From contig JAGTUW010000314.1 of the NCBI GenBank assembly GCA_018224345.1, forward strand, positions 1 through 5,018: DNA of 5,018 nt, in the 5' to 3' direction. This DNA comes from Bacteroidota bacterium. GTDB taxonomy: Bacteria > Bacteroidota > Ignavibacteria > SZUA-365. Numbering within the stretch: the stretch's first letter is position 1; every line of letters begins with the position of its first letter. The notes beneath the pieces are model-generated. The model was not told the origin of the DNA, did no database searches, and was given only the letters and a program-made list of their open reading frames with translations. The position numbers and the translations under genes were made by a program. Below are positions 1 through 5,018 of this stretch, piece by piece.

Positions 1-169
1 ACACATTGTCTGTTCACAAATTCTTTGGAGGAGCCATATGATTTTGTCATGTAGGTTGCGGCTGTGCGCAACTCTCCTGTGTCGCTCACATCCCATAAAG
101 AACCAATTGTCAATCCAGTCGATGGAACGGCATCTTGCGGACGGCCATCCCAGTCGGACCCGGGAAACA
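1..169. other. Left-edge stretch without an assignable gene
   Basis: No gene can be assigned here. All three plus-strand frames are open at the left edge; one closes at 39-41, another at 52-54, and the third runs into the terminator at 170. Any could be the tail of an upstream plus-strand gene, but 12 to 17 residues are too few to judge. A GGAGGA-like motif (about 27-32) precedes an ATG at 38, but the resulting 54-codon frame runs through the terminator hairpin, so I do not call it. A small perfect hairpin, GTTGCG/CGCAAC with a six-base loop, lies at 55-72, just after the TAG at 52-54. Confidence 0.4.
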
Positions 170-197
170 CCCTCCCTTCTCCGGGGAGGGCTTTTTT
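170..197 (+). terminator. Rho-independent terminator of an upstream unit
   Basis: CCCTCCC (170-176) pairs perfectly with GGGAGGG (184-190) across a seven-base loop, followed by C and six T residues (192-197). This is a textbook intrinsic terminator for plus-strand transcription. It implies that a plus-strand unit lying mostly left of the window ends here, and that the gene starting near 450 is transcribed separately. Confidence 0.85.
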
Positions 198-407
198 ATT
201 GATGCATCCACCGCTGGAGCACACACTCTCTCTGTGCTTTGCCAGTGCGGTATTTTACGCTTCAGAAGGCCAAAGTCCAGTGGCAGGTTGGAAAAACCGC
301 CAATGGTGCGTTCACTCGGTCAGCAGAGAAATTCCCTTCATCACAGGGACGAAGCACCGGGGGTGGATCGCATTGTCCATAAATTCATTATTTTGTAGTT
401 TACGATC
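198..407. other. Intergenic region and leader before the secreted-protein gene
   Basis: No convincing gene lies here. The open frames crossing this stretch have unremarkable compositions, no ribosome binding sites, and run across the terminator at 170-197. The only candidate signal is a possible promoter close to its right end. Confidence 0.5.
373..401 (+). promoter_or_regulatory. Possible promoter of the secreted-protein gene
   Basis: TTGTCC (373-378) and TAGTTT (396-401) are separated by 17 bases. They match the usual -35 and -10 boxes at four and three of six positions. Transcription would begin near 408, giving a leader of about 40 bases to the ATG at 450. If so, the ATG at 408 would be essentially leaderless, which favours 450 as the start. 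This is a weak match in an AT-rich stretch. Confidence 0.25.
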
Positions 408-449
408 ATGATACCGTCTTTCCTTGTCGTATTCTGTCGGGAAACACCC

Positions 450-2384
450 ATGCTGCGTATCTGCATCCTTCTCGCAACGCTGTTCTGTATACTCCTTTCC
501 GGCGCCAGTAGCGTCACGGCGCAGAAACGCGTGCTGTTTCGGGGCACCGTCGCAGGTTATGACGGACAACCGATGAAGAAAGCCCACATCGAAATGTGGC
601 GGTACAAATGGGGTGATCGCTACGCAGGGACGGTAGAGATCGCCGTGGCCGACAATGGTTCATTCATCACCAAGCTCCGTCCCGGTCTGTATCACATCCA
701 GTTCGCGGGCGTGGATCATGCGTATTCCGAACCCCGCTATCTGTTCATCGATTCACTGATCGACTGCACGGTGCAGGCACGCATGCAGCGCAGCAGCTTC
801 CTGCCGCTGGAGGATATTGACAGCATCTTCGTGAGCTATCACGATGCCGGCGATGTGCCGGAGTACAGGATCGTTCCGATGCAGCGCGTGGCGGACAGCA
901 GCTTTTCGGTAATGATCGTCTATAACAACCGCCAGGGTATGGAATATACCTACCTCGGAAAAAGGACACCCCTGCAATACTCCCTCGGAGGCATCGTGCC
1001 CGACCGGTGGGTCAACGGCACGGATCAGGACAGCTATGCCTACGACGGTGGCGGTGATTTCTTTTCCATGAAACGCGCCGACGATTCCCTGCTCACGATA
1101 CATTTCGACTACGGTGCACTGACCGGGGTCCGGGACGATCCCTCCGCCGCCGATCGACCGCTCATGGTTTCCGGAGCACCGTTCGAGCATCCTTATGCCG
1201 TACTGCGGAGACGTCTCGATGCGTATGGGCAGATCGGTGGCGGATGCTCTCTGCCTGTCGCCGACAGTGGGAGTCTCGCCTGGCATGCGTATCGCGACCG
1301 GGGTATCGAACCGATGCCCCTGGCCGGGGATGGCGAGAATTCCGATGACTGGGAGCGCATACGGGAGAGGCAAGCCGACAGCGCATCGATCTATGCCGCG
1401 GAAGTGGAGCTGGCAAAGCAGACAGATGATCGGCGTGCGCTCGAATGCGCGCTGCTTCTGTATCTCAACGCCGTATCACCTTATGAAATCCATCGTGAGG
1501 AAAACACGCTTCATGAACCCGCGGAGGATGTCCGCGCGATGGTCCGTTTCGCGACGGAGGCCATTTCACCCGATGCTCCGGTGTGGAACCTGCGACCGCT
1601 CTACAGCAGGTTCAGCGCCGTATCAGACAGCCTGCGCGATGCGTACGCGCTGAGAGTCATGCGCGAGCATCCTTCCCCGACGACGGCGTTCGACGCATAC
1701 GAACTTCTGAAGAGAACGATCAATCAGGATACATCAGAGACGCGGGACCAGCGCCTGAGCGACCTGATGGTGGAAGCAGCCGAGATCTTCAGGGGCACCG
1801 TCGTCGAAGAGGAATTCCATCTGCAGGGAAGGTCCGTCGCCGATGAGGCACGCAACCGGCGAAAAACAGATCTCGAACACCGGTGGAGCAATGTGCCGCG
1901 CTATCTCTCCCTTCCCGTCGATTCGTCGGTCATCGGCAAACCGATGCCGGAATTCCGTTTCGCGACGCTGCGCGATTCGACGCAATACATCACCGATGCC
2001 GACCTGGCGGGAGTGCCCTATATTCTCGTCCTGGGAGGCGGGCCTGTGGCCGATGTTGTCAGTCTCGAAGCAATACACGACAGATACGCAGCATCCGGAC
2101 TCCGCATCGTACGGGTCTGGATCTACCATGACCGATGGGGGCACAGATATCCATCCGGGGAAAACGTCGTGCGCGCGTACGAGCGCCAGGGATTTTCCAT
2201 GCCCTGGACGCATGTCCAGGCGGAGAACGCGGAAGTGGAACAGCTCAGGATCAAACTCAAAGCATACAATTCCGGATTGGTTCTCGTCGGTCCCGACAGC
2301 ACAGTGCTCGCAGCCGACAGGCAGATGGATTCCATATTCATGGAGTATGCAGTGGAGCGTTTTTTCGAAGGTGAATTGAAATGA
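450..2384 (+). CDS. Secreted protein with Ig-like N-terminus and degenerate thioredoxin-like C-terminal domain
   Basis: This is a predicted exported protein of 644 residues from the ATG at 450. The frame extends upstream to an ATG at 408 (658 residues), but the 450 start gives a classic signal peptide: positive MLR, hydrophobic core, and VTA|Q cleavage after residue 24. There is no lipobox cysteine, so it should be periplasmic or secreted. Residues about 26-102 resemble a carboxypeptidase-regulatory or Ig-like beta domain (RGTVAGYDGQPMKKAHIEM... DNGSF...RPGLYHIQF). A second beta-rich part runs to about 245, then a largely helical region to about 490. Residues about 495-644 follow the TlpA/ResA/AhpC-TSA pattern: IGKPMPEF opening, a YILVL strand, a long helix, a RIVRVWI strand and a GLVLVGPDSTVLA strand. 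The CxxC expected after the YILVL strand is replaced by GGGPVADV (about 529-536), and the usual cis-proline segment reads YNSG, so redox activity is unlikely. The substrate is unknown. The gene appears monocistronic, between terminators at 170 and 2480. Confidence 0.88.
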   Translation: MLRICILLATLFCILLSGASSVTAQKRVLFRGTVAGYDGQPMKKAHIEMWRYKWGDRYAGTVEIAVADNGSFITKLRPGLYHIQFAGVDHAYSEPRYLFIDSLIDCTVQARMQRSSFLPLEDIDSIFVSYHDAGDVPEYRIVPMQRVADSSFSVMIVYNNRQGMEYTYLGKRTPLQYSLGGIVPDRWVNGTDQDSYAYDGGGDFFSMKRADDSLLTIHFDYGALTGVRDDPSAADRPLMVSGAPFEHPYAVLRRRLDAYGQIGGGCSLPVADSGSLAWHAYRDRGIEPMPLAGDGENSDDWERIRERQADSASIYAAEVELAKQTDDRRALECALLLYLNAVSPYEIHREENTLHEPAEDVRAMVRFATEAISPDAPVWNLRPLYSRFSAVSDSLRDAYALRVMREHPSPTTAFDAYELLKRTINQDTSETRDQRLSDLMVEAAEIFRGTVVEEEFHLQGRSVADEARNRRKTDLEHRWSNVPRYLSLPVDSSVIGKPMPEFRFATLRDSTQYITDADLAGVPYILVLGGGPVADVVSLEAIHDRYAASGLRIVRVWIYHDRWGHRYPSGENVVRAYERQGFSMPWTHVQAENAEVEQLRIKLKAYNSGLVLVGPDSTVLAADRQMDSIFMEYAVERFFEGELK

Positions 2385-2479
2385 GGCGCGCATGGCTCAC
2401 ACGGCATATCGCCAACACACATCCGCCATCCAGTGAAAACCGGTGGATTCAGGTGGATCAGGAGGACGAGAATCAACAA
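2385..2479. other. 3' untranslated stretch after the secreted-protein gene
   Basis: About 95 bases separate the stop at 2382-2384 from the terminator hairpin. An ATG overlapping the stop (ATGA at 2381-2384) opens a 55-codon frame to 2548. It runs straight through the terminator and the tRNA-like scar and resembles no family I know, so I treat it as non-coding. Confidence 0.5.
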
Positions 2480-2512
2480 AAACAGCCCGAAATCAGTTAT
2501 TCCGGGCTGTTT
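2480..2512 (+). terminator. Intrinsic terminator after the secreted-protein gene, possibly bidirectional
   Basis: AAACAGCCCG (2480-2489) pairs with CGGGCTGTTT (2503-2512), a perfect ten-base stem around a 13-base loop. On the plus strand the T run is short (TTT then CG), so the right-hand tract is weak. On the minus strand the stem is followed by TTTTTGTTG, a better U tract. It probably ends the plus-strand transcript and would also stop any leftward transcription arriving from the region on the right. Confidence 0.7.
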
Positions 2513-2522
2513 CGTATGGGAA

Positions 2523-2539
2523 GCGGAGAGGGTGGGATT
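2523..2539 (-). repeat. 17-base copy of the tRNA-Ser 3' end (att-like scar)
   Basis: GCGGAGAGGGTGGGATT is the exact reverse complement of 4922-4938, the T-loop-to-acceptor 3' end of the tRNA-Ser in this window plus one base. No other part of a tRNA is present around it. Tyrosine recombinases commonly leave 3' tRNA ends as attachment cores, so this may be an att scar or a tRNA relic. It also lies inside a short inverted repeat, AGCGGA (2522-2527) and TCCGCT (2541-2546), a competing structural explanation. The match is seen directly; the attachment-site role is inference. Confidence 0.5.
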
Positions 2540-2740
2540 ATCCGCTGAATGCTTCGATCCTCATTATTTACAGGACTGCCAGTACTTCTCGAGCACACAA
2601 ACATCCGGATAACATCCACGATTAGTCGAATATCAGGTGCTGGGTGCCCTTTATGGAGGATGTCGCATTTCGAGTCTTCGGTAGCACAAAACAGAGATGT
2701 AGTAACGTTTGCCGAATATTCATCCAGAAGACCAGTGCTA
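2540..2740. other. Gene-free spacer upstream of the HTH-peptidase operon
   Basis: About 200 bases with noticeably lower GC than the gene to the left. A frame of 82 codons opens at 2549 and overlaps the start of the next gene. It has no ribosome binding site and no recognisable family, so it is not called. I see no RNA gene or repeat here beyond the scar at its left edge. Confidence 0.5.
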
Positions 2741-2770
2741 TTGACAGATATTGTTCTTTGTGTTACCTTG
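2741..2770 (+). promoter_or_regulatory. Promoter of the HTH-peptidase/PIN operon
   Basis: A perfect TTGACA (2741-2746) is followed after 17 bases by TACCTT (2764-2769). The same bases also fit a Bacteroidota-style promoter, TTG with TACCTTG about 20 bases on (consensus TAnnTTTG, one T missing). Transcription would start close to 2776, leaving a very short leader before the ATG at 2790. Confidence 0.55.
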
Positions 2771-2778
2771 CAGCACAA
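2758..2778. promoter_or_regulatory. Candidate operator: inverted repeat over the -10 box
   Basis: TTGTG (2758-2762) and CACAA (2774-2778) form an inverted repeat with an 11-base spacer that covers the proposed -10 box and touches the Shine-Dalgarno. XRE-type regulators usually repress their own promoters through such dyads, so this could be the autoregulatory site of the gene that follows. The arms are short and this may be chance. Confidence 0.25.
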
Positions 2779-2782
2779 GGAG
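2777..2782 (+). promoter_or_regulatory. Strong ribosome binding site for the HTH-peptidase gene
   Basis: AAGGAG lies seven bases upstream of the ATG at 2790. This is a near-ideal Shine-Dalgarno and fixes the start of the gene. The secreted-protein gene to the left has none of comparable quality. Confidence 0.8.
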
Positions 2783-2789
2783 ATGAGAC

Positions 2790-3941
2790 ATGGCTGAGAA
2801 CACCATTGCTTTGAACCTCCGGCGCGTGCGAAGTGCGAAAGGGCTTTCTCAGAAAGCGCTTGCGAGCAGGTCGGGGCTTTCAATAGCGGCATACCGAAAT
2901 ATTGAGACTGGAAGATCAGAACCAAGAGTGCGCAACCTCATATCGATTGCCGAGGTGCTTGAGGTTCCGATTCAACAGCTGGTCGAGCCAGTCGATGAGC
3001 TGCGTGCAATCCGTTTTCGTTCCAACAAAAAAATGCGCAGCCGTCAGCAAATTCTTGTTGATGTGGCTCGTTGGCTTCGCGACTTTGCTGACATCGAGAA
3101 CATTCTTGCTGATAGAGTCGAGTATAAGCTTGCCGCTATCGGAAGCCAGTCCCGGATCCGTAATCGCAGAGCTGAGGATATTGCAGGCAGTGTTCGTGAG
3201 GCTTTCGGATTGGATTCAGAAGAGCCCATTCGTGATATATGTGGTCTCCTTGAGTCTGAAGGCATCAAGGTTGGAGAGATGAAGATAGCTTCAAACGACT
3301 TTTTTGGTCTATCGGTTGCTGAAGAGGATGGAGGGCCAGCCGTTCTGGTCAACACCTGGAATCGTATTTCTGTTGAACGATGGATATTCACTGCTGCTCA
3401 TGAGCTTGGCCATTTGATCATGCACCTCTCAGACTTCGACGTCAATCAAACTGATGAAAAAGACGAACACGAATCAGAAGCGAACGCGTTCGCAGCTGCT
3501 TTTCTCATGCCCCACAGATCCTTTGAGAAGGAGTGGAATGACGCATACGGACTTTCGCTTATTGATCGCGTGCTGAAAGTCAAGCGTATCTTCAGAGTCA
3601 GTTATCGAACCGTACTTCACCGGCTCGCTCCGGAATACAACGGTCCCGGGAATATCTGGACGCGTTTTCAGATGGATTGCAAACGCCGATATGGGCGGAC
3701 TCTCCTCCGGGATGATGAGCCATACGCGTTAACCCATGATGAATTTCGTGCCGGCTTTCCGGAGAACCGGTCCGCAGACGAACCTGATAGTCTCTCGCGA
3801 GCAGATTTCATGCAGGATCGTCTTGTCAGTTTGGTACGTAAAGCAATTGAGCAAGAGAAAATAAGTCTCAGTCGAGGCGCCGAAGTCCTTGGGATTTCTC
3901 TTCAGGATATGCGTGACTTGAGCTCATCGTGGGTTGGTTGA
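2790..3941 (+). CDS. XRE-family HTH regulator fused to ImmA/IrrE-family zinc metallopeptidase
   Basis: A 383-residue fusion protein. Residues about 8-66 are a Cro/CI-type helix-turn-helix (LRRVRSAKGLSQKALASRSG, then SIAAYRNIETGRSEP), expected to bind operator DNA. Residues about 75-195 form a linker typical of long proteins of this class. The ImmA/IrrE (COG2856-type) peptidase core carries HELGHLIMH at 204-212, giving two zinc-ligand histidines and the catalytic glutamate, and ESEANAFAAAFLMP at 228-241, where E230 is the probable third ligand. All key residues are present, so it looks active. The C-terminus (about 350-377, EKISLSRGAEVLGISLQDM) looks like a second small helix-turn-helix. In the family, ImmA cleaves a phage or ICE repressor and IrrE/DdrO-type proteases act in stress responses; here repressor and protease are on one chain. 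The gene heads an operon with the PIN gene eight bases downstream and is probably autoregulated. Third-position base use is less GC-rich than in the gene at 450. Family assignment is secure; the biological target is not. Confidence 0.93.
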   Translation: MAENTIALNLRRVRSAKGLSQKALASRSGLSIAAYRNIETGRSEPRVRNLISIAEVLEVPIQQLVEPVDELRAIRFRSNKKMRSRQQILVDVARWLRDFADIENILADRVEYKLAAIGSQSRIRNRRAEDIAGSVREAFGLDSEEPIRDICGLLESEGIKVGEMKIASNDFFGLSVAEEDGGPAVLVNTWNRISVERWIFTAAHELGHLIMHLSDFDVNQTDEKDEHESEANAFAAAFLMPHRSFEKEWNDAYGLSLIDRVLKVKRIFRVSYRTVLHRLAPEYNGPGNIWTRFQMDCKRRYGRTLLRDDEPYALTHDEFRAGFPENRSADEPDSLSRADFMQDRLVSLVRKAIEQEKISLSRGAEVLGISLQDMRDLSSSWVG

Positions 3942-3946
3942 GAGGA
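3941..3946 (+). promoter_or_regulatory. Ribosome binding site deciding the PIN gene start
   Basis: AGAGGA directly follows the upstream stop (TGA, 3939-3941) and precedes the ATG at 3950 by three bases. It supports 3950 over the in-frame GTG at 3929, which overlaps the upstream gene by 13 bases and lacks a purine-rich site at a sensible distance. The arrangement suggests translational coupling. Confidence 0.5.
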
Positions 3947-3949
3947 TGG

Positions 3950-4471
3950 ATGACTGAACAAACAAGGATCCTGATTCTGGACGCGAATGTACTGATCGAT
4001 TACCAACAGTCGGACATTTCTGTTCTCACCTCCGTTGACAAGTATGTCGCCAGGGTCTGCATTCCTGCACTTATCCTCGAGGAGGTTGATGGACTGAGCG
4101 TGACTGAATGTGAACGGCTTGGCGTGAAAGTTGTGGAGCCAGAGCTGAGCCAATTGACACGAGCTGCAGCATCGCGTGGGCGTCTGTCCTTCCATGATCA
4201 TTTGTCTCTGATCGTTGCATCAGACATGGGCTATACATGTGTAACGAATGACAAAGCACTGCGCACCGCATGTGAGGCGGATGGGGTGAATGTACTCTGG
4301 GGATTGCAGATAATGACGAGCCTTGTACAAGCAAATGGAATGAGTGCCGATGAGGCTATTCATATTGCGGAGAAAATTCACGTGAACAATCCACTACATA
4401 TTCCAGAAGATTTAGTGAGGAGATTCGCAGGACTTTTACGGGAGATCGAAGCGAATCGGAGTCCGAGTTAG
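3950..4471 (+). CDS. PIN-domain ribonuclease-like protein, partner of the HTH-peptidase
   Basis: A 173-residue protein from the ATG at 3950; a GTG start at 3929 would add seven residues. The PIN fold runs from residue 6 to about 122 and shows all four acidic positions of the family: D11 in ILILDANVLID, E44/E45 in PALILEEVDGL, D83 in SFHDHLSLIVA, and D101 in CVTNDKALR. These normally coordinate Mg2+/Mn2+ for single-stranded RNA cleavage, so an active endoribonuclease is expected. The order YTCVTNDKALRTACEADGVNVLWG is typical of the C-terminal half of the fold. Residues about 125-168 form an extra helical tail. It is cytoplasmic, with no signal or membrane segment. It is co-transcribed with the HTH-ImmA gene, with an eight-base gap. 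PIN proteins are the toxins of VapBC-type systems, but the partner here is a regulator-protease rather than a small antitoxin. The toxin role is inference; the PIN assignment is solid. Confidence 0.88.
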   Translation: MTEQTRILILDANVLIDYQQSDISVLTSVDKYVARVCIPALILEEVDGLSVTECERLGVKVVEPELSQLTRAAASRGRLSFHDHLSLIVASDMGYTCVTNDKALRTACEADGVNVLWGLQIMTSLVQANGMSADEAIHIAEKIHVNNPLHIPEDLVRRFAGLLREIEANRSPS

Positions 4472-4509
4472 TCGACCTCTGTCTACCATACTTGAGCGAC
4501 TGATATTCA

Positions 4510-4531
4510 GGTGGAGGAGGTTGGATTCGAA
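4510..4531 (-). repeat. tRNA 3'-end-like fragment (possible att scar)
   Basis: Read on the minus strand this is a T-loop TTCGAAT, then CCAAC (3' arm of a T stem), CTCCTCC (3' arm of an acceptor stem), A as discriminator and CC. That is the complete layout of a tRNA 3' end, but the bases before it (AATTC) cannot pair with CCAAC, so the gene is not intact. The A discriminator and acceptor differ from the tRNA-Ser at 4851, so it would derive from another tRNA, perhaps tRNA-Tyr or tRNA-Leu. Such fragments are typical attachment cores. No database match was run. Confidence 0.45.
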
Positions 4532-4701
4532 GAATTACCCGGCCGATTTGGAACAGTATCAGCCACCACTATCACTGCCTCAAAGGAACTGCGGATGAAT
4601 ACTGATGCGTTTTCGCTCTGTTGCTCTCATAGTCAGGGTTACTGTCATCTGCGATGCTCCTTGAGGTTCCTTCGTGATGAATGCCACAAGGTGAAGAATT
4701 C

Positions 4702-4747
4702 ACCCTGACATTTCTACCGAGTTAATACCCTGACATTTTTACCGAGT
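4702..4747. repeat. Two 21-base direct repeats, period 25
   Basis: ACCCTGACATTTCTACCGAG plus T at 4702-4722 recurs at 4727-4747 with one change (C to T at 4739), separated by four bases. On the minus strand the unit reads ACTCGGTARAAATGTCAGGG. Several insertion sequences, notably IS21-type elements, carry multiple short repeats of this kind near an end that starts with TG, and a TG (complement of 4753-4754) does lie just beyond. No transposase is present, so at most this is a leftover end. A pair of protein-binding sites is an alternative. Confidence 0.6.
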
Positions 4748-4778
4748 CATAACATGTCTTTAATGGCCTTGTGAGGCA

Positions 4779-4806
4779 TACTTTTTTCTGAGAGGGAAAA
4801 AACGTA
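4779..4806. repeat. A/T-tract hairpin upstream of tRNA-Ser
   Basis: TACTTTTTTC (4779-4788) pairs with GAAAAAA-C-GTA (4796-4806), with one bulged C, around a short purine loop. It lies between the direct repeats and the tRNA promoter region. It could fold in RNA or act as a DNA cruciform; no function is evident. Confidence 0.4.
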
Positions 4807-4820
4807 CATTTTAAATCTTG

Positions 4821-4844
4821 CATATTCCAGTGCGCTGGAATATG
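4821..4844. repeat. Perfect 10-base inverted repeat just before tRNA-Ser
   Basis: CATATTCCAG (4821-4830) and CTGGAATATG (4835-4844) are perfect complements around a four-base loop, ending six bases before the mature tRNA. There is no T tract, so it is not a standard terminator. It could be an operator over the tRNA start, a recombination site, or a 5' leader hairpin of the pre-tRNA. Confidence 0.6.
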
Positions 4845-4850
4845 TCCGCC

Positions 4851-4938
<88 letters not shown>

Positions 4939-4954
4939 AAAGAATCAAGCCAAC

Positions 4955-4984
4955 TCAGGTGCAGTAACGCCTGACCTTTTTTAT
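4955..4984 (+). terminator. Intrinsic terminator of the tRNA-Ser transcript
   Basis: TCAGGTG (4955-4961) pairs with CGCCTGA (4968-4974), including one T-G wobble, around the loop CAGTAA. CC and a run of six T (4977-4982) follow. It lies 17 bases beyond the tRNA, as expected for a single-tRNA unit. Confidence 0.75.
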
Positions 4985-5000
4985 TGGCGTCGAAAAAGCC

Positions 5001-5018
5001 CTTCTTGTCCTTCTTGTC
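5001..5018. repeat. 9-base tandem repeat at the right edge
   Basis: CTTCTTGTC occurs twice in direct succession and runs off the window, so more copies may follow. On the minus strand it reads as codons for Lys-Lys-Asp, but no gene can be shown from this fragment. Confidence 0.5.

Larger units (their letters stand above)
4472..4850. other. Gene-free region with repeats and hairpins before the tRNA
   Basis: About 380 bases without a convincing gene. A GTG-initiated frame of 65 codons (4511-4708) has no family resemblance; its first codons simply translate the tRNA-like scar. No clear terminator follows the PIN gene. What the region does hold is the tRNA-3'-end-like scar (4510-4531), a pair of 21-base direct repeats (4702-4747) and two hairpins (4779-4806 and 4821-4844). 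It looks like eroded mobile or integration-associated sequence. Confidence 0.55.

Noticed and set aside
64..411. 115-codon plus-strand frame, plus a second overlapping frame at 135-398
   Set aside because: Both cross the strong terminator at 170-197, lack ribosome sites and have unstructured composition.
753..1373. Long minus-strand frames opposite the secreted-protein gene (also 1734-2393)
   Set aside because: They are antisense shadows of a GC-rich coding sequence; the plus-strand frame has a signal peptide and recognisable domains.
2381..2548. 55-codon frame whose ATG overlaps the stop of the secreted-protein gene (ATGA)
   Set aside because: The overlap looks like coupling, but the frame runs through the terminator hairpin and the tRNA-like scar and has no recognisable features.
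4511..4708. Plus-strand 65-codon frame starting MEEVGFEE
   Set aside because: Its start translates the tRNA-like scar, it begins with GTG without a suitable ribosome site, and the rest matches no family.
4632..4709. GTCAGGGT (4632-4639) inverted relative to ACCCTGAC (4702-4709), as the two ends of a tiny element
   Set aside because: Only eight bases match, the surrounding repeat is not shared, and the distances to a TG end differ, so it is probably chance.
2540..4850. CRISPR array, integrase or transposase gene within the possible island
   Set aside because: I looked for regularly spaced repeats and recombinase-like frames on both strands and found none; the 4702-4747 repeats have only a four-base spacer.

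Overview
The window looks like bacterial chromosome. The style suggests a Bacteroidota/Chlorobiota-type organism: a large secreted protein with an Ig-like N-terminus and a TlpA-like thioredoxin fold, weak ribosome binding in front of that gene, and a promoter fitting both the TTG...TAnnTTTG and the TTGACA patterns. This placement is tentative, because nothing in the window is a decisive taxonomic marker.

Layout, left to right. Positions 1-449 hold the untraceable end of an upstream unit, a clear rho-independent terminator (about 170-197) and the leader of the first gene. Positions 450-2384 (or 408-2384) encode a secreted protein of about 644 residues. Its C-terminal third has a TlpA/AhpC-type thioredoxin fold that has lost the CxxC active site. 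A hairpin terminator (2480-2512) follows. Positions 2513-2789 are gene-free and end in a good promoter and Shine-Dalgarno for a compact two-gene operon: an XRE helix-turn-helix/ImmA-IrrE zinc peptidase fusion (2790-3941) and a PIN-domain ribonuclease-like protein (3950-4471). These most likely act together as a repressor/protease plus nuclease pair, i.e. a toxin-antitoxin or phage-response module. Positions 4472-4850 have no convincing gene but contain a pair of 21-bp direct repeats and two hairpins. A complete tRNA-Ser(GGA) (4851-4937) with its own terminator closes the window.

The most interesting structure lies around the HTH-peptidase/PIN cassette. On its left (2523-2539) is a 17-base exact copy of the 3' end of tRNA-Ser, in reverse orientation. 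On its right (4510-4531) is a second reverse-oriented stretch that reads like the T-loop-to-CC end of a different tRNA. The two match each other at 13 of 17 positions in the same orientation. The left scar also sits where base composition falls from about 57% to about 42-50% GC in sampled lines. Together these suggest a small horizontally acquired cassette or a remnant of tRNA-targeted integration, although no integrase is present.
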